Part shown: piece by piece, positions 32,584-42,008 of the stretch
Layout of the letters: the number at the start of each line of letters is the position of its first letter
How positions within the stretch are numbered: position 1 is the first letter of the stretch
DNA from: Niastella sp.
GTDB lineage: Bacteria; Bacteroidota; Bacteroidia; Chitinophagales; Chitinophagaceae
NCBI GenBank assembly: GCA_016710595.1
Contig: JADJVM010000008.1
Coordinates: 1-64,000 of the forward strand
Reading direction: 5' to 3'
DNA length: 64,000 nucleotides
Program-made: the position numbers and the translations under genes
Notes under the pieces: generated by a model
What the model saw: only the letters and a program-made list of their open reading frames with translations
Told to the model about the DNA's origin: nothing
Databases searched by the model: none

Positions 32584-33606
32584 TTAAGGGTTCACCTTTT
32601 CAATATAGTAAGGGCTGTTTAAGGTATCTGGCACTGGTACCATAATAGGTTCATTTTTTTGTTTTTTACCAAATACCGAAATGCTCACATATCTTTTTGG
32701 ATGAATGCGGATATCATCAATCAGCAGGTTTAATTTATTGCCGGTTGATGCCAGGTTTTGGTAAAGGGTAGGATCGTTAATTAATTTACCCAACGTACCG
32801 TCATTGGTACTTAGTTTAGCCATCGTTTTTTGCAGATCTCCTACTGCAGCATTCAGGTTATTCATTGTTTTTTGCAAATCAATTTCCGATAAGTTAGTGG
32901 TCGTTTTATCCAGGTTGGTAACGATGTGGCTTACTTTATCATTATTACTTGCGAGGTTGCCCGTAATGCTGTTCATATTATTCATACTCTTTACCAATGG
33001 GCTGCTTTCGCTAAGTAAGGCATTGAGTTGTGCGGTAGTTTTTATAAATGAAGCGGTAATGGTATTTACGTTTTGAAGAATATCACCTATATTGTTTTTT
33101 GCACGGGGGTCAATAATAGAATTGATATTGTGAATGGTGGTATCAAGGGTTGAGATTGCTTTTCTCACTTCATATAATACCGGATCCACTTTTTTAAGTA
33201 CGTCATCAAAAATTCCTTTATTGGCTTCTGTAATGAGGGTGTCTTTATTTTTCAAAAATGAATTGGCATCCCCCAGCTTAATTTCAATATTGGTAGTTCC
33301 CAATGGGTTGGGTTTTACAATGGCAATAGAATTATTGGGTATTTGAATATCTTTGGTAATATTAAAATCTACCAATATTTCTCTCATATCTTTAGAAGGT
33401 GTAATTTTATACACGGTACCTACCTGCATACCATTAATAAAAATTGGGTTTGAATTTTGTAGTCCCTGGATATTTTCATACACCGCATACAAGGTGGTGC
33501 TTTTACTAAAAAGTTTTTTACCTTTTAAAAAACTAAATCCCAAAATCAAAAGTGTGATAGCCACTACTACAATTGCGCCAACCTTGGTTTCATTAGAAAT
33601 TTTCAC
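32584..33606 (-). CDS. MCE/MlaD-family lipid-transport protein
   Basis: A 340-residue protein anchored by one N-terminal helix (VGAIVVVAITLLILGFSFL, about 9-28). The MCE beta-barrel follows (about 36-115): LYAVYENIQGLQNSNPIFINGMQVGTV, with KITPSKDMREILVDFNI and PNPLGTTNIEIKLGD. A long helical tail (about 120-300) with regular heptads (SIIDPRAKN, TTAQLNALLSES, LQKTMNNLNAAVGDLQK) would form the coiled tube seen in other MCE proteins. It would bring phospholipids across the periplasm with an MlaFE-type ABC transporter, which is not in the window. It stands between the amidase and OstA-like genes, on the same strand. Confidence 0.88.
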   Translation of the reverse strand: MKISNETKVGAIVVVAITLLILGFSFLKGKKLFSKSTTLYAVYENIQGLQNSNPIFINGMQVGTVYKITPSKDMREILVDFNITKDIQIPNNSIAIVKPNPLGTTNIEIKLGDANSFLKNKDTLITEANKGIFDDVLKKVDPVLYEVRKAISTLDTTIHNINSIIDPRAKNNIGDILQNVNTITASFIKTTAQLNALLSESSPLVKSMNNMNSITGNLASNNDKVSHIVTNLDKTTTNLSEIDLQKTMNNLNAAVGDLQKTMAKLSTNDGTLGKLINDPTLYQNLASTGNKLNLLIDDIRIHPKRYVSISVFGKKQKNEPIMVPVPDTLNSPYYIEKVNP

Positions 33607-33735
33607 AGTCCAGTTTTATTTTAATAATATAATTTTAGGTACATCCATTTCATAAATAAACATATTAATAAAATGGATGTAACAACACTTTAATCAAATT
33701 ATTAGCCAAAGTTATATTAATGGCTTATAATCTGA

Positions 33736-34689
33736 TCAATTTTGTACAGTATGGGGCGATTCTAATATTTTTTTATAACGAATTACGGCTTTTGTAATTG
33801 CTTCAGCCAGTTCTTGTTGCCCTTTTTCACTATTCAGGTATTTTTCATCAGCGGGGTTATTGATAAACCCGGTTTCAATGAGTATGGCTGGCATATTTGT
33901 GGCTTGTAATACCCATATTCCTTTTTGACGCTGGCTCACGCCTAATGCAGGGCGATGTGTTTTTTCTATTTCATCATTTACCAATGTAGCCAGGCGGTCA
34001 CTTTTTTCCTGGTACCGTTTAGCATAAACCTGTGCCATTACCCGGCCTTCGGGTGTATTAAAATCAAAATTATTATAAGAAGAATCTTCGCCTGCCTCAA
34101 TTTCAAAATCGCCTTCTTCCCGCATAATGGCTTTTAATTTTTCACTCGTTTTGGCTGCCGCAAATATCCATACACTGGTGCCGGAGCGGGTAAGGGGCAG
34201 TTTATAATATTCATATACCGGTTCGGTAACCTGGTATGGGGTTGAAATTTTTTTTCTGTGCTTTCCTTTTCCTTTGTAGGTTATTTTGTGCCGGGTAACC
34301 GTCCTGGTACCTATTTGCCTGCGTCCTGTTTTTAGTGGCCCGGAATCTGCGTGGATGCAAAGGAACAAATCGCCTTTTACATCATTGGCAATATTGGCTT
34401 TTTCACGGGGATCCTGGTAAACATCAGTAGTTCTTGTAGGAACTATATTTACATCGGGTAATTGTTTTTTTAGTTCTTCCACTACTTTTTTTGAAATGGC
34501 CAATGTTACATCCTTTTCTTTACTTCCTATCGAATTTTCATATTGGCCAACAGCACCCGCATCTTTACCACCATGGCCTGCATCCACTACAATAGTTTTT
34601 AATAGTTTTTTGGATGTTTGTGCAAATACCTGGTGTTGGCTGAATAAAAAAATAAAAGAAATAAGTAAACAGGAATTTATTTTTGCCAT
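33736..34689 (-). CDS. N-acetylmuramoyl-L-alanine amidase (Amidase_3, AmiC-like)
   Basis: A 317-residue exported zinc amidase that cuts the bond between MurNAc and the peptide in peptidoglycan. Signal peptide to about residue 23. Zinc ligands: His39 in VVDAGHGGKDAGA, a Glu in GSKEKDVTL and the His in LFLCIHADSG; the catalytic Glu is in AILIETGFINN. Between the second and third ligand lies a basic insert rich in Lys and Arg (about 124-160, KITYKGKGKHRKK), probably a regulatory or wall-binding loop. First gene of a minus-strand envelope run; its start codon faces lptD across 88 bases. Confidence 0.92.
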   Translation of the reverse strand: MAKINSCLLISFIFLFSQHQVFAQTSKKLLKTIVVDAGHGGKDAGAVGQYENSIGSKEKDVTLAISKKVVEELKKQLPDVNIVPTRTTDVYQDPREKANIANDVKGDLFLCIHADSGPLKTGRRQIGTRTVTRHKITYKGKGKHRKKISTPYQVTEPVYEYYKLPLTRSGTSVWIFAAAKTSEKLKAIMREEGDFEIEAGEDSSYNNFDFNTPEGRVMAQVYAKRYQEKSDRLATLVNDEIEKTHRPALGVSQRQKGIWVLQATNMPAILIETGFINNPADEKYLNSEKGQQELAEAITKAVIRYKKILESPHTVQN

Positions 34690-34755
34690 AATGAATCAAT
34701 GGGTTTAATGGGTTTGTTTTAACTCAATTATTAACAATTGGTGTGTTTTAATATC

Positions 34756-34763
34756 TATTTTTG
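34756..34763 (+). promoter_or_regulatory. TAnnTTTG promoter box for lptD
   Basis: TATTTTTG, 14 bases before the lptD start codon, with TTG 15 bases upstream (34738). The leader would be only about 8 bases long. Confidence 0.4.
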
Positions 34764-34777
34764 CGTTCAACTATTTT

Positions 34778-37456
34778 ATGAGGCATATTTACAAAGGTAA
34801 AGCAAAAAAAAATTGGGCTCTGCACTACATTCTTTTATGTACCATCTTATTATGCCATATTGCTTCCTTTGCACAACAAGACACATCGCTGCCAACTATT
34901 ACCAATAAAAATATACCGCAAAAAGTTAATGCCGGGTTAATTCCGCAGCATCATCAGGCTAAATCTCTTAACGATACTACCTTGAAAATAGTGTCTGATA
35001 CTTTTGATTTTAAATTTTCGAAAGATTCATTAACGGCTCCTGTTTATTCACATGCAGAAGATTCAATGGTATTATACGTACCGGAGAAAAAAATAATTTT
35101 ATATGGTAGATCATCTACCGTAAAATATGTTGACAATGAACTGGGCGCCCCTCAAATAGAATACGATCAGCAAACCGGCCTGGTAAAAGCCATGCTGAAA
35201 AAAGATAGTACGGGTAAGGTTATTGCCTTTCCTTATTACAACCAGGGAGAATCTAAAATGGTGATGGATACCATTATTTTTAATATGAAAAATGGGAAGG
35301 GATTTACCAAAGGCACCTATACCAGGCAGGGCGAAATGTATGTATATGCCGAAATCATAAAACGTACCAGCCCTGATGTATTTTATGCTTATAAAGGCAG
35401 GTTTACCACCTGTAATTTAGATACGCCACACTTTGCTTTTGTGAGTCCGCACATAAAGTTTGTAAATAAAAAATGGGCGTATTCCGGGCCTGTACACCCG
35501 GAGTTTGAAGGCGTGCCGGTACCCATTTGGTTACCATTTGGAATTTATCCGCTTACGACCGGTAGGCGTTCCGGGTTATTATCACCTGAGTTCACAACAA
35601 ATAATGAGTTGGGTTTGGGTCTTACCGGCCTTGGCTATTACCGAATTTTAAGCCCTTACTGGGATGCTATTTTCCGAACGGAAATATATTCTTATGGCAC
35701 CTGGGCAGCACAGTTGAACCCCCGGTATTATAAACGATACCATTACCAGGGAAGTTTTAATCTTAATTACCGTTCTACCAAACCTCTCGATCAGCCGGCG
35801 AGCAAGAATATGCAAATTGCCTGGGTGCATAGCAGCGACAATAAAGCCCGCCCCGGGGTAAGTTTTAGAGCCAATGTACTGGCAGGAAGCAGTAAGTATA
35901 ATTCTTCTATTCCCAATGACCCTCGCCGCAATTTTGATAATATGATGAATTCATCCATCAGTTATTCAAAAAACTGGTCAAATAAAAACATTATTATTAA
36001 TGCCAGCCATAGCCAGAATACCAACCAGAAAATAATAAATCTTACTTTTCCCGATATCGCTTTTTCGCTTAACACATTATATCCATTTCGCCGGCAAGAA
36101 CCGGTGGGAGCCTATAAATGGTACGAAAACCTGGGCATTGGCTTAAGTTCTATTGCTAAAAGCCAAAGTTTTTTTTATGATACGGCCAAAGCTGTTTTTC
36201 AGCAGTTAAACAATAATTTAAAATATGCAGCTTCGCATAGTGTCCCCATCACCCTGGCTTTACCTTCATTAGGACCCTTACAGGTATCTCCATCTGTTTC
36301 TTATAATGAAAACTGGTATCAGCAAAAAACACTCAAACAATGGAATCCTGTAACTAAAAAAGTAGATACTGTTTCTGTACAAAAAGGTTTTTTTACCGAG
36401 CGTGAAATTTCATTCGGGATGAGCATGTCCACTCGTATTTTCGGTATGTACACATTTCATAAAAAAACCGGTGTGCAGGCCATCAGGCACGAGATCAGGC
36501 CATTGATTTCATTTAACTTTAAGCCCAACATCAACAGTAAGCATTTTAGAAATATACAAGTAGATAGTATCGGTACAATGGCTCCTTATAGTATCTATGC
36601 CAATAATTTATTAGGAAATTTTGGGAATGGGCAATCGGCGTCTATGTCATTTAGTATAGATAATAATATCTCAATGAAAACACGGAGCCGAAAGGATACT
36701 ACTGAGAAGAAAATTACTTTAATAGATGGGCTCCGTTTAGATGGCAGTATTAATTTTTTATTGGATTCTTTTAAATTTTCTCCATTACGCTTATCTGCAA
36801 GAAGTAATTTGTTTAATAAAATCGGATTGACGGCAAGTGCTGGTTTTGATCCATACCAAACCAACGATGCAGGCAAAAAAATTGATAAGCTGATATGGCG
36901 TAATAAACCACTAACCTTGGGCCGCTTAACAGATGTTGGAATATCGCTGCAAAGTAGTTTTAAAGGGGGAGATAAAGGAAGTGGTAAAAGGGGGATTAGC
37001 CCAAATAACAATCAAACCATAAATGCTGTGGGTCCGGATGGATTGCCCATTTCAGATTACGAGCAGGAGGCTGCTTACATAAGAAATAACCCCGCCGAGT
37101 TTGCTGATTTTAGTATTCCATGGAGTATTGATTTTAGCTATTCATTTACATATAGCCGGCCTTATAGCACTACTTCCGGGTGGCTATCGGGAGTGGTTAA
37201 TCAAAGTACCAATTTTAATGCATCCTTAAATCTTACACCCAAGTGGAAACTTGGTGCCAATGGCTCATATAATATCAGCACAAAGCAATTGGGCATGCTT
37301 AGCGCTTATTTATCGAGAGATCTACATTGCTGGCAAATGGCGATAAATGTTTCTCCTGTTGGGTTATACCGCTTTTTTAGCATTAGCATTTCACCCCGTT
37401 CACCTTTATTGAGAGACCTTAAAGTGAACCGCACCCGGTCTTTTATTGATTTGTAA
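34778..37456 (+). CDS. lptD: LptD-like outer-membrane LPS-assembly protein
   Basis: An 892-residue protein that would insert lipopolysaccharide into the outer leaflet. A signal peptide (about 12-32) is followed by an OstA-like periplasmic segment (about 95-220: EKKIILYGRSSTVKYVDN, YDQQTGLVKAMLKKDSTGK, MKNGKGFTKGTY, TTCNLDTPHFAFVSPHIKFV) and a large beta-barrel. The plug-barrel junction reads PVPIWLPFGIYPLTTGRRSGLL, the family signature of putative LptD proteins in Bacteroidota. The barrel ends in alternating strands to the C-terminus. Only the single Cys in TTCNLD and one near the end are seen, so the disulfide pattern of E. coli LptD is not kept. It faces the amidase-MCE-OstA run. Confidence 0.88.
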   Translation: MRHIYKGKAKKNWALHYILLCTILLCHIASFAQQDTSLPTITNKNIPQKVNAGLIPQHHQAKSLNDTTLKIVSDTFDFKFSKDSLTAPVYSHAEDSMVLYVPEKKIILYGRSSTVKYVDNELGAPQIEYDQQTGLVKAMLKKDSTGKVIAFPYYNQGESKMVMDTIIFNMKNGKGFTKGTYTRQGEMYVYAEIIKRTSPDVFYAYKGRFTTCNLDTPHFAFVSPHIKFVNKKWAYSGPVHPEFEGVPVPIWLPFGIYPLTTGRRSGLLSPEFTTNNELGLGLTGLGYYRILSPYWDAIFRTEIYSYGTWAAQLNPRYYKRYHYQGSFNLNYRSTKPLDQPASKNMQIAWVHSSDNKARPGVSFRANVLAGSSKYNSSIPNDPRRNFDNMMNSSISYSKNWSNKNIIINASHSQNTNQKIINLTFPDIAFSLNTLYPFRRQEPVGAYKWYENLGIGLSSIAKSQSFFYDTAKAVFQQLNNNLKYAASHSVPITLALPSLGPLQVSPSVSYNENWYQQKTLKQWNPVTKKVDTVSVQKGFFTEREISFGMSMSTRIFGMYTFHKKTGVQAIRHEIRPLISFNFKPNINSKHFRNIQVDSIGTMAPYSIYANNLLGNFGNGQSASMSFSIDNNISMKTRSRKDTTEKKITLIDGLRLDGSINFLLDSFKFSPLRLSARSNLFNKIGLTASAGFDPYQTNDAGKKIDKLIWRNKPLTLGRLTDVGISLQSSFKGGDKGSGKRGISPNNNQTINAVGPDGLPISDYEQEAAYIRNNPAEFADFSIPWSIDFSYSFTYSRPYSTTSGWLSGVVNQSTNFNASLNLTPKWKLGANGSYNISTKQLGMLSAYLSRDLHCWQMAINVSPVGLYRFFSISISPRSPLLRDLKVNRTRSFIDL

Positions 37457-37459
37457 AAA

Positions 37460-38200
37460 CTATTTCTGGTTGTCGAGTATCACTGTTTTCATTTGTTGAA
37501 AAATAGTTTCTTTTAATGCTTCCACTGTTTTATTTTCGGGAGATACAGGCGATAAAAATTGCATCCTGAGTTTTGTAGGCAGTAAATAAAAAGTTTTATG
37601 AATGGGCATTGCTTTATTGGTTCCTGTAAGTATGCAGGGTATTATTTGCTTTTGAGATGCGATTGATAATTTAAAAGCGCCATCATAAAATTTTTTCAAT
37701 GGTTCAGGGGTCCGGTTCCGGGTACCTTCAGGATAAATGCACATATGCATACCCATTGCCAATACCTTTTTCATTTGTTCAAAACTACGGCTGCGGCTCT
37801 TATCCTCTTTACGGTTTACCAAAACGGCTCCCCGTTTATAGAACCATCCAAATATCGGCACTTTGGCAAAGGATGATTTTGCAATGGTTTTATTAGCACC
37901 CGGTACATAGGGCGCCGAGAGCGGCACATCCAGCATACTATTGTGATTAAACAACACGATGTAATTTTCATTTTTTTCAAAATAAGATTTGCCTTCTACT
38001 GTTACGGGGCAGGCAATCAACCATAGCCATACATTCATCCAAACTTTTGAAACGGCAATAAAATATTCCTGTCCTTTTTTATAGTCTTTAAAAAGATAGG
38101 ATAGCATGGACGGTAAAAAAATAACAATAAAACTGACGATAAAAATAAACAAGGCCCAAGCTGCCCATACACGGGCGAATATGTTTTTAAAAAAGTTCAT
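37460..38200 (-). CDS. plsC: 1-acyl-sn-glycerol-3-phosphate acyltransferase (PlsC family)
   Basis: A 246-residue membrane-bound acyltransferase that converts lysophosphatidate to phosphatidate in phospholipid synthesis. Motif I is NHNSMLDVP (His-X4-Asp), motif II GAVLVNRKEDKSR, motif III YPEGTRNRTPEPLKKFYDGA and motif IV IIPCILTG. An N-terminal membrane helix (about 12-35, FIFIVSFIVIFLPSMLSYLF) precedes it. The stop codon is three bases from the end of the convergent lptD gene. It is followed 12 bases upstream on the same strand by ung. A lysolipid-remodelling role cannot be excluded, since several PlsC paralogues are usual in these genomes. Confidence 0.9.
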   Translation of the reverse strand: MNFFKNIFARVWAAWALFIFIVSFIVIFLPSMLSYLFKDYKKGQEYFIAVSKVWMNVWLWLIACPVTVEGKSYFEKNENYIVLFNHNSMLDVPLSAPYVPGANKTIAKSSFAKVPIFGWFYKRGAVLVNRKEDKSRSRSFEQMKKVLAMGMHMCIYPEGTRNRTPEPLKKFYDGAFKLSIASQKQIIPCILTGTNKAMPIHKTFYLLPTKLRMQFLSPVSPENKTVEALKETIFQQMKTVILDNQK

Positions 38201-38212
38201 TATGCCTGCAAT

Positions 38213-38896
38213 TTACGGGGTTAATAATTTCCAATTAATCGGTGATTCTCCATGAGCAATCAAAAGCTCATTTGTTTTAGAAAAATGTTTGCATCCAAAA
38301 AATCCTTTATGCACCGAAAAAGGGGAGGGGTGCGCTGCTTTTAAAACCGAATGTTTTGTTTCATCTATAAGCGCTTGTTTTTGCATAGCAAAATTACCCC
38401 ATAGCAAAAAAACAACATGCTGTTTTTGATCTGATATTTTTTCAATCACAGCATCTGTAAATTGCGCCCAGCCACTCATGGCATGGCTATTGGGTTCCTG
38501 TGCCCGAACGGTTAAAGAGGCATTCAGTAATAATACACCTTGCTGTGCCCAGGGTACCAGGTTGCCTGATGTAAGTGGCATTTCGGTTCCTGTGTCATTT
38601 TGAATTTCCTTAAAAATATTGATGAGAGAGGGAGGTGGTTTTATACCATTTGGAACAGAGAAACTTAACCCGTGGGCTTGTCCTGCTCCATGGTAGGGAT
38701 CCTGACCCAGGATCACTACTTTTACTTTATCAAAAGGAGTTTGATTAAATGCATTAAATATTAATGGCCCCGGCGGATAAATTGTTTTACCTAATGATTT
38801 TTCTGTTTTAAGAAAAAGTACCAATTGGCCAAAATAGTTTTTAGAAAACTCATCTTTTAAAACTTCTTTCCAGGATGGATGGATTTTTACATCCAT
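38213..38896 (-). CDS. ung: Uracil-DNA glycosylase
   Basis: A 227-residue family 1 glycosylase that removes uracil from DNA and starts base-excision repair. Catalytic Asp66 lies in VVILGQDPYHGAGQAHGLSFSV, the uracil-binding Phe is in the last part, and the leucine-loop motif reads HPSPFSVHKGFFGCKHF. Family length is normal (220-230). It is coded just behind the tRNA-Arg gene on the same strand, 12 bases before plsC; these may share a transcript but perform unrelated work. Confidence 0.96.
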   Translation of the reverse strand: MDVKIHPSWKEVLKDEFSKNYFGQLVLFLKTEKSLGKTIYPPGPLIFNAFNQTPFDKVKVVILGQDPYHGAGQAHGLSFSVPNGIKPPPSLINIFKEIQNDTGTEMPLTSGNLVPWAQQGVLLLNASLTVRAQEPNSHAMSGWAQFTDAVIEKISDQKQHVVFLLWGNFAMQKQALIDETKHSVLKAAHPSPFSVHKGFFGCKHFSKTNELLIAHGESPINWKLLTP

Positions 38897-38956
38897 AATT
38901 ATTTTTTTTTAAATGCTATTTAAGTATGCTGATCCTGTACCCATAACAATCGGATA

Positions 38957-38983
38957 TAAAAAAACAGGCAGCTATTGCTGCCT
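38957..38983 (-). terminator. Terminator after tRNA-Arg
   Basis: AGGCAGC/GCTGCCT (38966-38983, loop TATT on the + strand), followed on the minus strand by a seven-T run, directly after the tRNA 3' end. Confidence 0.85.
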
Positions 38984-38986
38984 TTG

Positions 38987-39060
<74 letters not shown>

Positions 39061-39209
39061 TATTTAAGGGCTGCAAAGATAATTTTTTGAAGTAAATTGG
39101 CAATTATTTTTAGATATTGAGTATATTTAAATCTACTATTGCAAATATTAAAATCTTAAAATCTTATATATTTGTTAAAAAAATTTAAATTTTATATGGT
39201 TTTAGGCAT

Positions 39210-39217
39210 TAACTTTG
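39210..39217 (+). promoter_or_regulatory. TAnnTTTG promoter box for the OmpA gene
   Basis: TAACTTTG, 74 bases before the start codon. The 5' leader of about 65 bases is longer than for other genes here; long leaders are usual for abundant outer-membrane proteins. Confidence 0.4.
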
Positions 39218-39290
39218 CAACAACTAAAAGTAACTAAACTAATAAAAACTCCTAACTACTTGGGGTACAATTAAATTAAAATTAGCGTTT

Positions 39291-40631
39291 ATGAAACAAA
39301 AAATTGCGTTAGCGATTACAATGATGGCTCTAACCATCGGAGCTACTGCACAAAATTCTAAAAGCAGATTTGCATCTGAAACAAAACCTGCCTTATTTGG
39401 AATACACTATGTAGCTGCAGATTTTATTACACCAGAAACTTTTAAAAACCAAAGTGTATCTGCGAGAAATTTTGCGAAATTGAAAGATATGGGCCAGGGT
39501 TTATCTCTTTCATATTGGAAAGGTTTAACTCCTACCATTGATTTCTCTACCAGGATGAATGCAATTTTTTATGATTATGCTGCCGATGTTCGCATGGAAG
39601 CTACTGATAAAAAAGAAATTGGGTTAGAATTAGAACCCAGTTTAAATTTTCGCCCTATTAAAGATAACAACCTGTTTGCGCCATTCTTAACAGCTGGCGT
39701 AGGTGGTGGTTATTATACCGGCAAATTTGGTGCTTATGCACCTTTGGGTGGTGGCCTTCAATTAAATTTTAATAGTGTGTCTTATTTACTGGTTCAAATG
39801 CAATATCGTTTTGCATTAACTAAAGATGTATTAAAAGACCATTTATTCTATTCATTAGGTTTTGCACAAAATTTTGGTCCTGAAAAACCAAAAGAAGTAG
39901 TACCTCCACCACCACCGCCAGTAGTTGACCGTGATGGCGACGGTGTTCCTGATGCAGAAGATAAATGCCCGGATACGCCCGGTTTGGCTTCCTTACAAGG
40001 TTGTCCTGATCGTGATGGCGATGGTATTGCAGATGCAGACGATAAATGCCCAGATGTAGCCGGTATTGCAAAATATCAAGGTTGCCCAATACCTGATACT
40101 GATGGTGATGGCATTAATGATGAAGAAGATAAATGCCCTACTGTAAAAGGTGTTGCACGTTATCAAGGTTGCCCAATACCTGATACTGATAATGATGGCG
40201 TTAATGATGAAGAAGATAAATGCCCTACTCGTCCCGGCCCTGCAAGCAATCAAGGTTGCCCGGAAATTGCTAAGGAAGTAATTGAAAAAGTAAACATGGC
40301 TGCTAAAAATGTATTCTTCTCTACAGGTAGTTATAAATTACTACCTAAATCTTACAAATCTTTAAATGATGTAGTAAGCATCCTAAAAGCAGATGAAAGC
40401 CTGATGATTGATATTGATGGCTATACTGACTCACAGGGAAGTGATGAACTAAACCAAACATTATCTGAAAACAGGGCAAAATCTGTAAAAGATTATTTGG
40501 TAAGTAAAGGCATTGATGAAAGCAGGCTGAAATCTACTGGATATGGTGAAACCAATCCAATTGCAGATAATAAAACTGCAGCAGGCCGTGCTAAAAACCG
40601 CAGAACAGAAATGACAATAAGGAATTTTTAA
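39291..40631 (+). CDS. OmpA-family porin-like protein with thrombospondin type-3 repeats
   Basis: A 446-residue outer-membrane protein that ties the outer membrane to peptidoglycan. Signal peptide MKQKIALAITMMALTIGATA, an eight-strand-like barrel (about 25-195, ending HLFYSLGFAQNFG), a proline hinge (VVPPPPPPVV), then four calcium-binding type-3 repeats (about 213-325), each D.DGDG..D..DKCP followed by GCP (for example DRDGDGVPDAEDKCPDTPG). The C-terminal OmpA domain (about 330-446) has MIDIDGYTDSQGSDELNQTL and LSENRAKSVKDYL, with the peptidoglycan Asp and Arg in NRRTEM. Own promoter and terminator; probably highly expressed. Confidence 0.92.
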   Translation: MKQKIALAITMMALTIGATAQNSKSRFASETKPALFGIHYVAADFITPETFKNQSVSARNFAKLKDMGQGLSLSYWKGLTPTIDFSTRMNAIFYDYAADVRMEATDKKEIGLELEPSLNFRPIKDNNLFAPFLTAGVGGGYYTGKFGAYAPLGGGLQLNFNSVSYLLVQMQYRFALTKDVLKDHLFYSLGFAQNFGPEKPKEVVPPPPPPVVDRDGDGVPDAEDKCPDTPGLASLQGCPDRDGDGIADADDKCPDVAGIAKYQGCPIPDTDGDGINDEEDKCPTVKGVARYQGCPIPDTDNDGVNDEEDKCPTRPGPASNQGCPEIAKEVIEKVNMAAKNVFFSTGSYKLLPKSYKSLNDVVSILKADESLMIDIDGYTDSQGSDELNQTLSENRAKSVKDYLVSKGIDESRLKSTGYGETNPIADNKTAAGRAKNRRTEMTIRNF

Positions 40632-40650
40632 TCTCCTTTAAATAAAATAC

Positions 40651-40682
40651 AAATCCCCTTGCTTTTGCGAGGGGATTTTTAT
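40651..40682 (+). terminator. Terminator after the OmpA gene
   Basis: AAATCCCCTTGC/GCGAGGGGATTT (one G-U, loop TTTT) plus T run, 20 bases after the stop. It can serve mqnE from the other side only weakly. Confidence 0.85.
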
Positions 40683-40733
40683 TTCAGGACAATTCACATT
40701 CAGAAAATCAAAATGTATAAGAAAAGTATTGAG

Positions 40734-41888
40734 CTATATTGAATCCGCTATCAGTACCTCATTAGAATAATCCGTAATTTCATTATAAAGCGTATCTCTT
40801 TCTATGGGGATGCGATGGGCTTGTTTAATGAGCGCTACCAATTCAGAAGTTGTCATAGTGGGAGATTGTTCCTCACTACCGGCCATTGAGTAAATTTTTG
40901 TGGAATCATCAATAGTACCGTCAATATCATTTACGCCAAACTGAAGGCTGAGTTGGGCATTTTGCCTACCCAACATGGGCCAGTAAGCTTTTAAATGCGG
41001 AAAATTATCAAGATAAATCCGGGCAATGGCATAGAGCCGCATATCTTCTATTAAAGTACTCTCTGCCACAAAGCTCATATCATTATTTGAATTCCTGAAT
41101 TTTAATGGTATAAAAGTATTAAAGCCATTGGTTTTATCCTGCAGGTCTCTTAGTTTACGCATGTGATCAATGCGATGCTCATATTTTTCAATATGGCCAT
41201 ACAGCATGGTGGCATTGGTGGCCATACCCAGGTTATGGGCTGTTTCATGAATGTGTAACCAGCCTTCACCACTTACTTTATCGGCACATATTTGTGATCT
41301 TATTTCCGGATGAAATATTTCTGCACCACCACCCGGTAAGGATTGAAGCCCGGCTTCGTGTAACTGTTTCATTCCTTCTTCTACAGATAGTTTTGCTTTC
41401 CGGAACATATAATCTAATTCTACCGCAGTAAAAGCCTTGATGTGTAACTCCGGGCGGTGTGCTCTTATTTTCTGGAGTAATTCAATAAAATATTTCATAT
41501 CCATTTTAGGATGTACGCCTCCTACAATATGAACTTCGGTAATGGGCTTGCCGTCATAGCTTTTTACTTTATTCAGCATATCATCAATGCTTAATTCCCA
41601 TCCTTCTTCCCGATGTGCGTACAGGCGGCTATAAGAGCAAAATTTGCAACTAAATACACAAACATTCGTTGGTTCTATATGGAAATTCCGGTTGAAGTAT
41701 GTTCGATCTCCATGCTTCTGTTCCCTGATGTAATTTGCCAGGCTTCCCACAAAACCCAGGTTTCCTTTTTCAAATAACAATAAACATTCTTCATCCGTAA
41801 TTCTTTTATCTTCTTTTACTTTAATCGCTATTTTCTGTAAGCCTTCTTGTAGGGTAGCATCAATTAAAGTATTTATTTGGCCGCTCAT
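40734..41888 (-). CDS. mqnE: Aminodeoxyfutalosine synthase MqnE (radical SAM)
   Basis: A 384-residue radical SAM enzyme that joins 3-[(1-carboxyvinyl)oxy]benzoate and SAM to make aminodeoxyfutalosine, a step of the futalosine route to menaquinone. The [4Fe-4S] cluster cysteines are Cys77, Cys81 and Cys84 (VCVFSCKFCSYSR), followed by GGVHPKMDMKY. The stretch FTAVELDYMFRKAKLSVEEG and LPGGGAEIFHPEIR are MqnE-like and differ from MqnC. Its presence indicates that menaquinone is made through futalosine rather than the Men pathway. Single gene, minus strand. Confidence 0.9.
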   Translation of the reverse strand: MSGQINTLIDATLQEGLQKIAIKVKEDKRITDEECLLLFEKGNLGFVGSLANYIREQKHGDRTYFNRNFHIEPTNVCVFSCKFCSYSRLYAHREEGWELSIDDMLNKVKSYDGKPITEVHIVGGVHPKMDMKYFIELLQKIRAHRPELHIKAFTAVELDYMFRKAKLSVEEGMKQLHEAGLQSLPGGGAEIFHPEIRSQICADKVSGEGWLHIHETAHNLGMATNATMLYGHIEKYEHRIDHMRKLRDLQDKTNGFNTFIPLKFRNSNNDMSFVAESTLIEDMRLYAIARIYLDNFPHLKAYWPMLGRQNAQLSLQFGVNDIDGTIDDSTKIYSMAGSEEQSPTMTTSELVALIKQAHRIPIERDTLYNEITDYSNEVLIADSI

Positions 41889-41904
41889 CTTTTGTAATTT
41901 TATA

Positions 41905-41912
41905 CAAATTTA
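41905..41912 (-). promoter_or_regulatory. TAnnTTTG promoter box for mqnE
   Basis: TAAATTTG on the minus strand, 16 bases before the start codon. Confidence 0.35.
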
Positions 41913-42008
41913 AGTCATGAAGGTTGTACCCTAAAATTGTAATTCAATATTTAGCGTTTTATACAAAATAGCCGATTATTATTTATCTTACTCCCTCAAT
42001 TACTGCAT

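Noticed and set aside
34778..37456. Alternative: general OstA-like protein, not LptD
   Set aside because: The barrel, the PIWLPFGIYPL signature and the length all fit LptD; the separate OstA-like gene nearby covers the LptA role.
40734..41888. MqnC (cyclic dehypoxanthine futalosine synthase) instead of MqnE
   Set aside because: The motifs FTAVELDY and LPGGGAEIF and the Cys spacing fit MqnE. The two enzymes are related, so a wrong call is possible but less likely.
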